A DNA stretch of 64,000 nucleotides from Dactylorhiza incarnata (taxonomy: Eukaryota > Streptophyta > Magnoliopsida > Asparagales > Orchidaceae). The notes beneath the pieces are model-generated. The model ran no database searches. It was not told the DNA's origin and was given only the letters and a program-made list of their open reading frames with translations. Shown piece after piece: positions 47,934 through 58,037 of this stretch. The translations under genes were made by a program, and so were the position numbers. The DNA is taken from contig JAWHQI010000277.1 in the NCBI GenBank assembly GCA_033032865.1, positions 3,132,501 through 3,196,500 on the forward strand, read 5' to 3'. Numbering within the stretch: position 1 is the stretch's first letter; the number at the start of each line of letters is the position of its first letter.

Positions 47934-49569
47934 CGAGCTCCCACCACCAGGATCCGGGAGACCGTGAAGTTTTCTATCGCCGTCTGGATTACCAGGGCAT
48001 CGCAGAACGGGTCCTCATAATCGGGCATGTCTTCCGAGGAGAAGGTGAGCTTCTCTGTGGGGGGTGGGGTCTGGGAAGTTGATGCGACGTCTCTCCGGAA
48101 CATCGCCTGGAAGCTCCTTTTGCGAGAGGCTTCTATCCCAACCCCACCATGAATCACCCTGATTCCCCCCTGGCTCCTGTATCCGCCCTGTCCTCGCATC
48201 GGTCCTCTTCCGCCTCTGGGAGCACTTCCTCGATCCTGGCCTGCTGCCGCCGTGGTTGACCTCTCCCTCTCATCTTCAAGAATTCTAGGCAGGTGGCGGT
48301 CGCGTGACCTTCTTCCTGGTGAAAGTCACAATAGGGCAACGCCACCCTGTCCCCTCTTCCTGCTCTTCCTCTCCCTCCTCTTGCTCCTCTACCTCCTCTT
48401 CCTCGGCCTACTGCCATAGCTTGCTCCCTTGGGGGGTGAGGGGGTCTGCCACCTTGCCTCCACCCCGGATTTATTCCTCCCGCCTCTCTTCCTTGATACC
48501 CCCCTTCCTGACCTCTCACTGGTCCTTCCTGGTGCCTCCAGCCCAACCTGTTGTTGGGCTCTTGATTCCTCCAATTCCGAGGCGGTCTTTCGAACCCCTG
48601 ACCCCTGGGTTCTTTTCGCCTTCTTCCTTCTTACTGCCTCACCTCGGGCTCGCTCATCTTTGCCAACCTCTTGTAGAACTCCGGGTTGGCCGCCTCCCCT
48701 TCAATCTCCTCTGCTGCTCGCTCCATCAACTCCTCAAAGGACAAAGGAGGCCTTCTCTTCAGGTCCATCTTGAAGAACCCATCTCACAACCCTACGATGA
48801 ACGCCATATTGAGGGTGAATCCCGGCACCTCCTGCACAAGGTGTATCTCCTCCTGGAACCTATCCACGTAATGTGCCAGGGATTCCCCCTCCCTTTGTCT
48901 GATCTTGAAGAGAGCCTCTGCATCCTTCTTCCTCTTTTTCGACGTCGAGAAGCGCAGCCGGAAGCCCCGACGCAAATCATCGAACGCGTAGATGGAACCT
49001 GTGGGAAGCTGGTGGAACCAGTCCCTTGCTTTCTCCTTCAGGGTGGTTGCGAAGAGTCGGCATTGAAAAGCATCCGACATGGGAAGGATTGACGTCATGT
49101 CCTCAAACCACTGCAGGTGCACGACTGGGTCCTCCTTGCCGGTGTAGTAGGACATCTCCGGCCCTCGAAACCCCTTTGGCACTGGGGCCGAGAGGATCAT
49201 CTCGCAAAAGGGGCTCCCTTCCCCTGCTCGGCGAATGGTCCTCTCGCGCGGAGCCAGCTCGCCCACCTCAGCACTCGCCGGGCAGCTGAACAGCTGCCGC
49301 CCGGGGAGATCTCGCGCACTGCCTTCTGCTGGCAACTCCTTCCCCAGCCGCTGCCCCGGTGCGTTCTCGCCGATCTGCAGGGGCGGAACCACGGGGACTG
49401 CCGGGGTCTCGCACTCGCTCCGCCCAGCGAGAACTGTCTGCAGGACTTCTCGCTTGAACTTCTCAAACATCTCCAGCCACTCCCCTGTTGCTGGCGGCTG
49501 CGAGTAGCCTGAGTCTGAACCATTTTCCCCACCTCTTGTCATCGAACCTAGCTTGAGATTTTCCTTCAC
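47930..49569 (-). pseudogene. gag: Gag and broken protease of D
   Basis: Start ATG 49569 (MKENLKLGSM). Gag core HLQWFEDMTSIL, FATTLKEKARDWFHQL, RLRFSTSKKRKKD; TGA 48784 replaces the Arg of GLREGFF (as in A). An Arg/Gly-rich stretch and the zinc motif CDFHQEEGHATATC (48300-48340) follow. Frameshifts near 48160. The protease active site is lost: after RILV about 4 nt are missing, which removes the catalytic Asp and shifts the frame (47935-47960). Confidence 0.87.
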
Positions 49570-49570
49570 C

Positions 49571-49600
49571 GGCTACGGTCCACGCTCACCGCACCAAAAA
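49571..49600 (-). other. Primer-binding region of D
   Basis: Same as in A: the minus strand reads TTTTTGGTGCGGTGAGCGTG after the LTR. tRNA not identified. Confidence 0.5.
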
Positions 49601-50206
49601 TGTTGAAACCAGCAACTGGTCTCCTGAGTTCGGACCCATTGGGGGTGTAGCCGACGCTTACTTCTCCCTCACTAGACCCTCTGACCGGTGGATGAGAAAC
49701 TTGGAATAGACCCAAGGCTGTAGCGAGGAGGTCCCGCCACACACCCAGAAGATCTTAGAGAGCTTCCCCTCCCAAACCAAAGCTCAGCCGGGCACCTTGG
49801 AGGACACAGACTGCCAACCAAAACTAGCCTGGAGGAGAAGACTCTCAAGGAATCGGATCTCCTCCAAGGTGCCCTTAAGGGTCTATTTATAGATTTTTCT
49901 AGGTTGGTATGCAAATAACACGAATCCGCCTTTTAGTTTTACTAATCGCACCCCGAATTGGTCTGCTAATAGCCTAACTCCGCTGTTCCGAAGGGCTATT
50001 TGCAGCCCACAAGGGGTATTATGGTCATTTCCCCCTCAAAGCCTTTTGGGTGAGTGGTCCGTGAGGGTACCACCCGCTGGGCACCCGCTTAGCTGGGGCC
50101 CACGCTTCCGGGCGAGTGGTCCGTGAGGGCACCGGGCGAATGATCTGACTGGCCCAGGTCTCGCCAGTTGGCCTGTGGGTCCCACTCGGCGAATACGGGT
50201 TGTACA
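49601..50206 (-). repeat. 5' LTR of D
   Basis: 606 bp; TATA on the minus strand at 49883-49893. Followed by GAGGA 50207-50211. Confidence 0.92.
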
Positions 50207-50329
50207 GAGGACGTGTTTCTTTATTTAACATGTATCACCTGTACACTATAAACACACAAAAGAGTAGATCAAATACATCATGGTATTTGTTATTCACAAA
50301 CCAAGAGATGCGGGAAGCAAGCTCCAACA
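50207..50329 (-). repeat. 5' LTR of C, remaining 123 bp
   Basis: Continues the C LTR after D (GTGTTTCTTTATTTAACATG ... GCTCCAACA), ending at the TTTTG duplication. Confidence 0.9.
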
Positions 50330-50334
50330 TTTTG

Positions 50335-52613
50335 GACCCCTAATTATTTTTTTTATGATTAAGAAAAAATAGGTGTCTTGAGAATGAAGTACTGGTTAAA
50401 TCACCTAATTAATTACACCAAAATTACCAGAGGTCCATCATATGATTATAAAGGCACTACCAAGGTTTGATCTTCATCCAGATCATTTGTGCATGTAAAT
50501 ATCTCTTAAAAGAAGTTTACCTAAAGGGGTTATGACCTAATTTAGTGGGAATAAATTCTCTTAAAATTCTCTCAAAATTCCCTAGGGCATAAATACATCC
50601 CATGAACATATCTCCTAGGTTCCATGGCCATTCTATAGCTTTTGATCACATGTCCTTCACAAAGCTCTATCTGCACCCCAAGGGGTAAGACTAGGGTCCT
50701 AGGGCATATCCACCTCTACACCACTCCATCTTACTCATGAAGGTGTTTTAGGTGATCTTAAACCAGTGGATAAGGTTTCAACTCATGGTGATGAGTTCTG
50801 ACCACCATACCCCAAGATAAACACCACGCCCTAACTTTGACCCAATTTGACCTAACTTGGGTTGACAAATTACCCAACCAAATCATTCCCAATTGGGCTG
50901 AGATTTTTACCAAGGTCATAAAATAACCCCAAGGAGCACCCACCAAATTTTGGAGAGCATTGGAGGTCATTTGACACACTAGGTAATTAATATTTGATTT
51001 ATGAAATTATTACAAAAACCTTAGAAAAATGTTCTCCTAAAATTCCCATTTTTGGATATGATGTGTGAGTAGGTGTAAATAGCCTAGGTTTCAATTTTCA
51101 AGTCCATCCCATAACCCAATCAAAAGTTATTCAAGAAATGATGGTTGTCCTACACTAGGGACCAGTCCCACCAAAGTGGACCTACAGGGAGCTACAGAAC
51201 TCCTTTTGGGCGAAAACAAATTTTAAAATAAAGTAGACTCCAAGGGCTACAACTTTGATGTTGACCACTCTTTCTGTATAGTGGCCTAAGTATTTTTAAT
51301 AAATTAATCTATGCACAACAAAATAAAAGACAGAAATACAAAATAATATAACAAAACTGCAGCACACATCTTGATGCAGAAATGGACGGCATCCCACTTT
51401 CATCTTCCTCTAGCCGATGGCTGAGATTGCTCTGACCTGGGCGGTTTTGGAAGTGGTTTTCCCGGCAACCCACGCCCCTCCCCGGCTGGCCAATGCCACC
51501 ACCACCTTCCTTGAGGTGGTGGCCGGCGATGGGGGGTCTTGGCCGGCTGGCGGTGGCCGGAACCGGTGGTTTAGACAAGAAGAAAAACCTCCAAAAAAGA
51601 GGAGAAGAACCAGACCTTCTTGGAGCCCGACGACGATGGCGGCGGTGTTCGACCATGGCTTTTCCCTTCTCCGACGAGCTTGCCCGATCTCTCCATTCTC
51701 CACCAAAACCTTCGATCCAATATATGATTTCGACTGCCATCCACCTTTTGAAGCTAATGGTGGAGTTAGATTTGAGAATGGGGGGCTGTATAGGGGGAAT
51801 TTGAGGGGGGGAAATTTCGGCCATGGCCATTAATGGCCATTAAGCCTAATTTCGGCAATGGTGAAAACTCCCCATTTCAGCCACCATGTGGGCTGGAAAA
51901 ACTCCTAAAATTCCTGTAACATCCAGGGGTGATGAATCCCCATCAATTGGGAGAGCCTTTGGCCTCCCCTTGGCCATGAATGTCATTACTTCTCTCTTTC
52001 TCTCTCCTCCATTTTTGGGGAAAATGGGATTTTCTCTCTTCTGGCCGAATTCTCTAAAATTGAATGACAATTTTAGTAATTCCCAACCCCATTAGGTGGT
52101 GGACCACCTCAATTGAGTCTAGCCCAAGTGATTAGGTCAAAATAGGTCATTTTGACCTAAATTTAGGGTGGAGTTGACTTTGGTCAATTTGACCATTTGG
52201 GTTGGCCCCAATGGGTGGTTAGTGACCCATTGGCCTACCCTAAGGGTTAGGAAGATCTAGGTAGGGTCAATTTGGCAAAGTGGAGGTCAATTGACCCTAA
52301 TTAGGCTACTTTGACCAATTTGGGGTTAGGGTTGACTTTGGTCAATTTGGCCTCTTTAGTTGACCCCAATGGGTCCTTGGTGCTCTAAGGGGACCCATAA
52401 AGGGTTAGGTATGTTATGGTGGGGTCAAAGGGTCAAGGTGAGGCCCTTAAGTCCAACCCTATGCTTGTTAACTGGAAATTGCTATTTGCAGACCACTGTG
52501 GTTTCCTTCTTCTAGGCTAAGGCCAAGTGGTCTCTACAAGCTTCCTAGGGTTTTGTCATGACCTACTCATGAAAAAATCACTCTAGGGGTCTAGTTGTTT
52601 GGGGGATGTTACA
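50335..52613. repeat. Solo LTR B, third piece
   Basis: B's DNA from the C duplication to GGGATGTTACA. A chance ORF of 173 codons at 51309-51830 (minus) has no family features. The last 480 bp carry the W-box cluster. Confidence 0.8.
52136..52436. promoter_or_regulatory. Dense W-box (TTGAC/GTCAA) cluster in LTR B
   Basis: TTGAC or its complement occurs 14 times in 301 bp; three more lie at about 50837-50865. TTGAC is the core of the WRKY-factor W-box. If B is a minus-strand LTR, this is its U3 promoter end. Function is inferred. Confidence 0.5.
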
Positions 52614-52618
52614 CATAC

Positions 52619-53388
52619 CTAGGGAAGAAAGCGTCCCGGCGGACCGGCTCGCCAAGTCCGGCCCCCGGGCTGGAGGCACCCTGACAGATCTGTTCCGCCC
52701 TTCGATTGAGGAAGGGGAGCACATGGACATAGAACGATGGCCCTCATGGAATGACCCTTTCGTAGCCTTCCTAGCAACGGGCAAATTCCCGGAAGAGGTT
52801 CCAGATCAAAGGCGCTTTCGGTATAAGTCCGCCTACTACGTGTTTCATGAAGGGGACTTATATCGGAAGACCCTCACGGGACTCTTGGCTCAGTGTATTT
52901 CTGAAGAAGAGGTTCCGAGGATTCTGCAGGAGGTCCATTCCGACGAATGTGGTAGTCATTCGGGAAGCAGGACACTGGAAGCAAGGATAATGAGGCAGGG
53001 ATACTTCTGGCCGACTCTGAGCAAGGACGCGACAGAGTTTGCCAAAAAATGCCGAAAGTGCCAGCTGTTCGCTCCGCTCCAACTTTTGCCAGCCCAGAGG
53101 CTGAGAAGCATCACAACAATATGGCCCTTCGCCATATGGGGAATGGATCTGGTGGGTCCTTTCCCTCAAGCGAGTGGGCAAAGAAGATTCCTCTTGGTTA
53201 TGATCGACTACTTCTCGAAGTGGTTGGAGGTCAAGGCTCTAGCCAAGGTCACCTCCCAGGTAATCCGCAATTTTGTATGGGGGGAGATCCTCTGCCGACA
53301 CGGGCTTCCACAGGCCATCGTCACAGATAACGGTCCCCAATTCGCCAGTGAAGAATTCATCAGTTTCTGCAGCCAGCTGGGTATAGAC
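52619..53388 (+). pseudogene. pol: RNase H end and integrase start of A (third segment)
   Basis: Starts exactly where A was cut at 14536: PREESVPADRLAKSGP follows FSIRHI. It contains the zinc motif HSDECGSHSG...CRKCQ and two of the three integrase catalytic residues (GMDLVGPFP, IVTDNGPQF). No stop occurs up to LGID, where the TRIM inserted and introduces TGA. Confidence 0.92.
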
Positions 53389-53809
53389 TGAGAGGACCCA
53401 GCGCAACCAACTCGACCAAAAGACCGGTCTGTTGGTGAAGGCGCAACTTGATCTTTATATCAACGGAAAGGCGCTACGGGTTAAGTGAAGGAACGTTGGA
53501 CCCAACAATCCCCCCCAGCGTCCAGCACGCCCCGCAAGCTCAGAGGTGATCCACATGGCTCAGAGGTGGCGCACCACATGGCTCAGAGGTGGCTTGACAC
53601 ATAGCTGCGGCCGCCTGACCCCGGGTAGAGAAATTTTAGGAATTATCAGCGCCCCCCGGTCTCGAACCCGCAACCTCCTCTGATACCAATTGAGAGGACC
53701 CATCGCAACCAACTCGACCAAAAGACCGGTCTATTGGTGAAGGCGCAACTTGATCTTTATATCAACGGAAAGGCGCTATGGGTCAAGTGAAGGAACGCTG
53801 GACCCAACA
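53389..53809 (-). mobile_element. TRIM, 421 bp, in the integrase of A
   Basis: Two terminal repeats of 119 bp (53389-53507, 53691-53809), five mismatches between them, ends TGAGAGGACC / GACCCAACA, flanked by TAGAC at 53384-53388 and 53810-53814. The 183-bp interior has no ORF. On the minus strand TGGTATCAGAG (tRNA-Met primer site) follows the repeat at 53690 and a GGGGGGGAT purine tract precedes the other at 53508-53516, so it lies on the minus strand. Removal restores GID-LKF in the integrase. Confidence 0.93.
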
Positions 53810-53814
53810 TAGAC

Positions 53815-54426
53815 CTCAAGTTCACATCCATCCATCACCCCAGGAGCAACGGGCAGGTGGAGGCAGCGAACAAGATCATAGTAAACCTACTCAAAAAGAA
53901 GGTAAAGAACTTGAAGGGTAATTGGGCGGAGCTGCTCCCTTTGGTCCTGTGGGCTCTAAGGACTACCCCCAAGACCACCCACTGGTGAGACACCCATCAA
54001 GCTCTCTCATGGTTGCGAGGCTGTCATTCCTGTGGAATTCAAAGTCAAGACGTCGCGGGTAATGGCCGCCTCAGATGGTGACGAAGAATGGAGAATAGGA
54101 AACGAAGAGGAGCTGCGGCTCTCCTTGGACCTAATCGAGGAGGTCAGAGATCTCGCCGCCATTCGTCAAGAGGAAGTCAAGCGGTTGATGGACAAATACT
54201 TTGACAAACACGTCCGGATCAAACAATTCGAGAAGGGGGACCTCGTGTTGAAAAAGTTCGACGCGGCCGGAAGGTCAGCCACGGTGGGAAAGAGCAATCC
54301 CAATTGGGAGGGCCCCTATGTCGTGGAAGAAGCATTGAAGTCAGGGGGTACCGCCTCCAAAATGTGGAGGGCGAGTCCCTCAATCACATGTGGAGTGGTG
54401 ACGACTTAAAGCGTTTCTATCCCTAA
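53815..54426 (+). pseudogene. pol: Integrase C-terminus of A (fourth segment)
   Basis: Carries the third catalytic residue (NGQVEAANK), then a frameshift near 53970 at TTPKTT, a long open stretch (SHGCEAVIPVEFKV ... KGDLVLKKFDAAGRS) and a second frameshift near 54345 before SGDDLKRFYP and TAA 54424. Confidence 0.88.
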
Positions 54427-54499
54427 GTCCATGTAATGAGAATACTTTGCTTTACAACTTGATTTTTATATATGTGTGCGATATGATGGCTTGCGTGAT

Positions 54500-55690
54500 G
54501 ATGATAAAGTTTCAAAAGTTGTCCCCGAGCAGACCCGCTGACCAGGCTCCCACCTAGCTGGCAGGGCCATAGGCTCACTCAGTGGCAGGTTCCTAAAGGT
54601 TTCAAAGGTTGGCCCCGAGCAGACCCGCTGACCAGGCTCTTATCTAGCTGGCAGGTCCGAAGGCTCACTCAGTGGCAGGTTCAAGAGAAAGTTAGGCCCC
54701 GACCAGACCCGCTGATCAGGCTCTCATCTAGCTGGCAGGTCCGAAGGCTCACTCGGTGGCAGGTTCAAGAGAAAGTTAGGCCCCGAGAAGACCCGCTGAC
54801 CAGGCTCTCATCTAGCTGGCAGGTCCGAAGGCTCACTCGGTGGCAGGTTCAAGAGAAAGTTAGGCCCCGAGCAGACCCGCTGACCAGGCTCTCATCTAGC
54901 TGGCAGGTCCGAAGGCTCACTCGGTGGCAGGCTCAAGAGAAAGTTAGGCCCCGAGCAGACCCGCTGACCAGGCTCTCATCTAGCTGGCAGGTCCGAAGAC
55001 TCACTCGGTGGCAGGTTCAAGAGAAAGTTAGGCCCTGAGCAGACCCGCTGACCAGGCTCTCATCTAGCTGGCAGGTCCGAAGGCTTACTCGGTGGCAGGT
55101 TCAAGAGAAAGTTAGGCCCCGAGCAGACCCGCTGACCAGGCTCACATCTAGCTGGAAGGTCCGAAGGGTCACTCGGTGGAAGGTTCAAAAGCAGGTTAGG
55201 CCCCGAGCAGACCCGCTGACCAGGCTCACATCTAGATGGCAGGGACACAGGCTCACTCGGTGGCAGGTTCAAGAGCAAGTTAGGCCCCGAGCAGACCCGC
55301 TGACCAGGCTCACATCAAGCTGGCAGGTCTGAAGGCTCACTCGGTGGCAGGTTCAAAAGCAGGTTAGGCCCTGAGCAGACCCGCTGACCAGGCTCACATC
55401 TAGCTGGCAGGTCTGTAGGCTCACTCGGTGGCAGGTTCATGAGCAAGTTAGTCCCCGAGCAGACCCGCTGACCAGGCTCACATCTAGATGGCAGGTCCGA
55501 AGGTTCACTCGGTGGCAGGTTCAAAAAGCAAGTTGGGCCCCGAGCAGACCCGCTGACTGGGCTCTCATCTAGCTGGCAGGTCCGAAGGCTCACTCGGTGG
55601 CAGGTTCAAAAGCAAGTTGGGCCCCGAGCAGACCCGCTGGCGAGGCTCTCATCTAGCTGGCAGGTCCGAAGGCTCACTCAGTGGCAGGTT
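54500..55690 (+). repeat. 84-bp tandem array of A, about 14 units
   Basis: Unit marked by CGAGCAGACCCGCTGACC and GCTCACTCGGTGGCAGG, period 84 bp, 14 copies counted by eye, starting about 75 bp after the integrase stop. Homologous to the 90-bp array of D but longer. Confidence 0.92.
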
Positions 55691-56150
55691 ACAAAAAAGG
55701 ATCACACCTTCGTCCAGCAGGCAGGGCCAAAATACCCTAGGAGGGATGGAAATGAAGGAGAAGTTGGTTCAAAGAGACCAACCATGGGCAGGCGAATGCG
55801 GTCTGCCGAGTGAACCAATTGCATCGCGAAAGCGACAACGTCCAGGGCCTGCCAAGATGAGAGACATGAGGATCGTCCGGGGAGTGAACACTCGTCGGGG
55901 ACACACTCTCGGCAGAAGCATCATGGTCTCCCGAGCTCCACCGCAGTAAAAAAGGGGACGACACGAGGGGGACGTGCGGATGCTAGACCCAAGTGTGTGA
56001 CCCAAAGTACTGCGCGATAGCGAATCGTCCTAAGTGCCTAGCGAGGCGCGAAAATGATAAAAAGTAGTAGTCGAGTACTGCGCGATAGCGAATCGTCCTA
56101 AGAGCCAAGCGAGGCGCGGAAACGATAAAAAGTTGAAAGACTTTAATTAA
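55691..56150 (+). other. Post-array region of A, truncated
   Basis: No gene. A 68-bp unit with GTACTGCGCGATAGCG is present twice (56007, 56075). By comparison with D, aORF2 in antisense should follow, but the sequence changes to the LTR of F. The exact junction, somewhere in 56120-56165, was not found. Confidence 0.6.
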
Positions 56151-57686
56151 GGGTAGCTAATCACCTAGAGGGGGGGGGGGGGTGAATAGGTTATTTGAAA
56201 AACTATTGCAGTTCTTAATTATAACCTAAAAGACTGATCAGAGTTTTCAAGAATAAGAGTACACACAGAAAAGACACCGAATTTTATAGTGGTTCCCCTT
56301 ATCTTGGGTAATCCACTTTCCTCCTTCTCCCTTATAGCAGTGTGCCAGATAGGGTTTATATCTCCTCCAGATCTCAGACCACAAACAAGTCTTACAACTC
56401 AGATCACGACAGATCTTACAGACTCAGATCTCACAAATCTTACTCTCTCAGATCTCAGCAGATCTTACAAACTCAGATCTCACAGATCCTACCTCAGCCT
56501 TTATAATTAGGCTTACAACTCAGATTCACCCCTGAATCCTACAACTCAGATCACACCTGATCTTACAACTCAGATCTTTGACAGATCCTACACTCAGATC
56601 TGACAACTCAGACCCTACAGGGATTGATAAAGAAAATAACAATACTTAGACTCTGATTCTTCAAATTGTTGAGTCTTCTTGATCTGCCTGAATGATCAGA
56701 CAGAAATATTCAATAGAACAGCATCAGTAAATGATCTTCTTGATTCAACAGGCTGTGATGACTGTTTTTCTTCCTAGGAAGATAGATTCTTCCTTCTTAA
56801 TCTTCTTCTTTCAGAAAGATGTATCAGCACCAGATTGCTGAAAGAAATCTTCAAGTTAGATCAGTTCTGAAAGAGAAGACGACTTCTTCAGATTCTTTCT
56901 CAGACTTTCCCTCAAAATGATGGAGACGATAAATGGCTTTCGAAAGATAGGAATAATCAACTCTATAACCCATAGGTCATGCCTTCTATTTATAGCCCGC
57001 CCTCTGCAACATCTGTTACGCTCCTCCACGTCAGCATGACGCTAAGTCTTCAACGGTTTGTAATGGCTTCAGAGGAAACAAGGGCTCAGCTAGCTGTAGA
57101 AGAAATTTCTCAGCTCAGAGTATCTGTAGAAAAAGCGCTGAGTACTGAGCATCTCTGTCGACTCTTTTTCCATTAGGTGTCGAGCGATATGTAGATACTC
57201 GACACATACTTCTTAGACTAAAGCTCTCGACTCCTCCTTCTTAGGCGTTGAGCAATCATCAGTTATTCGACGCCTTTTATCTGTAGAAGTTGAGTAACGT
57301 GCAGAGGCTCGACGCTTCTTAACTATGCCTTCATATTTAGACTCCTCTTGTTGGCGCAGAGCTAACTGAAGTTTGGTCGACACTTCTCTTTCCACGGCGT
57401 CGAGCGATATAACTTGGCTCGACGCTTCCAAACTTGGTCTCATAATTCCAGCGGCGACCTTGTCTATTCGATCAGTAGACATGAGTCAACGCTTCTAGGT
57501 CACAGGCGTCGAGCGATGTATAATGTCTCGACACTTGTGAACTTGGATGAATTCCTTGAGCGCTTTGCCCGACCAAATCTCCTGCACATTGATTCTAGAG
57601 AGTATATCAAATACATTCAGAGATATATCTTTGACTTAGGAATGGACTTCTCCAAATCTAAGACATTGTGGACAATGATCCCAACA
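56150..57686 (-). repeat. 3' LTR of F
   Basis: Starts (minus) TGTTGGGATC at 57686. The far end is uncertain. It contains a 13-G run at 56170-56182 followed by GTGAATAGG, as in many Sirevirus LTRs; a degenerate array of CTCAGATC-type motifs at 56380-56615; and a TATA box (plus strand CTATTTATAG, 56986-56995). Confidence 0.75.
57177..57537 (-). promoter_or_regulatory. Hairpin array in U3 of F
   Basis: Five imperfect hairpins of about 31 nt with arms of the GGCGTCGAGC / CTCGACGCC type (near 57179, 57244, 57288, 57396, 57504), all upstream of the TATA box in the minus direction. Confidence 0.7.
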
Positions 57687-58037
57687 TTCTCCCCCTATTT
57701 GAAGAAGTCATAATCTCAGTCAATGATATATCCCTCTTTTCAAAGATAATCAATATTTTCTAATTTCTATACAGGTAATCAAAATAAGAGTATAATACCT
57801 TATAAAATTAGATTACCAAAACATTCTATCCACAGAAATTATCTCAAACATGATTTCTCATATAAGCGCAAAAACACAAGCAGTTCAGAATAAAACATGT
57901 CATGAAGAGAAAAAGGATCACATCACAGGCATATATATATATGATAATGAAAAATAGTTAGCACTGGGAGCTCATCAAGATTGTTCAAAGATATATCAAT
58001 TACATTTCTCTGAAAATACTTAGTAAAGATTAAAATC
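57687..58037 (-). other. Polypurine tract and 3' untranslated region of F
   Basis: The minus strand CAAATAGGGGGAGAA (57687-57701) directly precedes the LTR. The remaining 330 bp up to the envelope-like stop shows no gene. Confidence 0.8.

Larger units (their letters stand above)
38620..50206 (-). mobile_element. Tat-type gypsy element D, near complete, same family as A
   Basis: 11.6 kb. LTRs at 38620-39222 and 49601-50206 (603 and 606 bp), ends TGTTGAAACC / GTTGTACA, flanked by GAGGA at 38615-38619 and 50207-50211 within the LTR of C. On the minus strand: gag, protease, RT, RNase H, integrase, a 90-bp tandem array. On the plus strand: aORF1 and aORF2. LTRs differ by about 2-3% plus short indels by eye. 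Confidence 0.93.
30551..50329 (-). mobile_element. Non-autonomous Sirevirus-like copia element C (split by D)
   Basis: LTR ends are TGTTGGATCT and GCTCCAACA, with TTTTG at 30546-30550 and 50330-50334. The primer site (37409-37421) and polypurine tract (31866-31885) place it on the minus strand. Its only coding trace is a shortened Gag (35950-37374); protease, integrase, RT and RNase H are absent, and about 4 kb of AT-rich DNA fills the rest. The 5' LTR is interrupted by D. LTR divergence by eye is near 3%. Confidence 0.88.
14537..52613. mobile_element. Solo LTR B and everything nested in it
   Basis: The left end is TGTAAGATCCC and the right end GGGATGTTACA, near-perfect inverted ends of TG...CA type. 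CATAC is duplicated at 14532-14536 and 52614-52618. Removing the whole block plus one CATAC restores an unbroken reading frame of element A (ATA C + CT AGG GAA GAA), which is the strongest proof of the boundaries. B's own DNA is three pieces (14537-15282, 28911-30550, 50335-52613; about 4.67 kb) with no repeated end, PBS or pol, hence a solo LTR. The ends and length resemble Del/Tekay chromovirus LTRs, probably on the minus strand; lineage is inferred. Confidence 0.85.

Noticed and set aside
51309..51830. 173-codon ORF on the minus strand as a gene
   Set aside because: It lies in solo LTR B, has overlapping ORFs on the other strand and no known motif; best seen as chance.
14537..52613. Complete LTR element B with two LTRs
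   Set aside because: No sequence of the left piece recurs in the right piece, and no primer site or pol belongs to it.
54500..55690. CRISPR-like array
   Set aside because: Units are contiguous 84-bp repeats without unique spacers, inside a plant retroelement.
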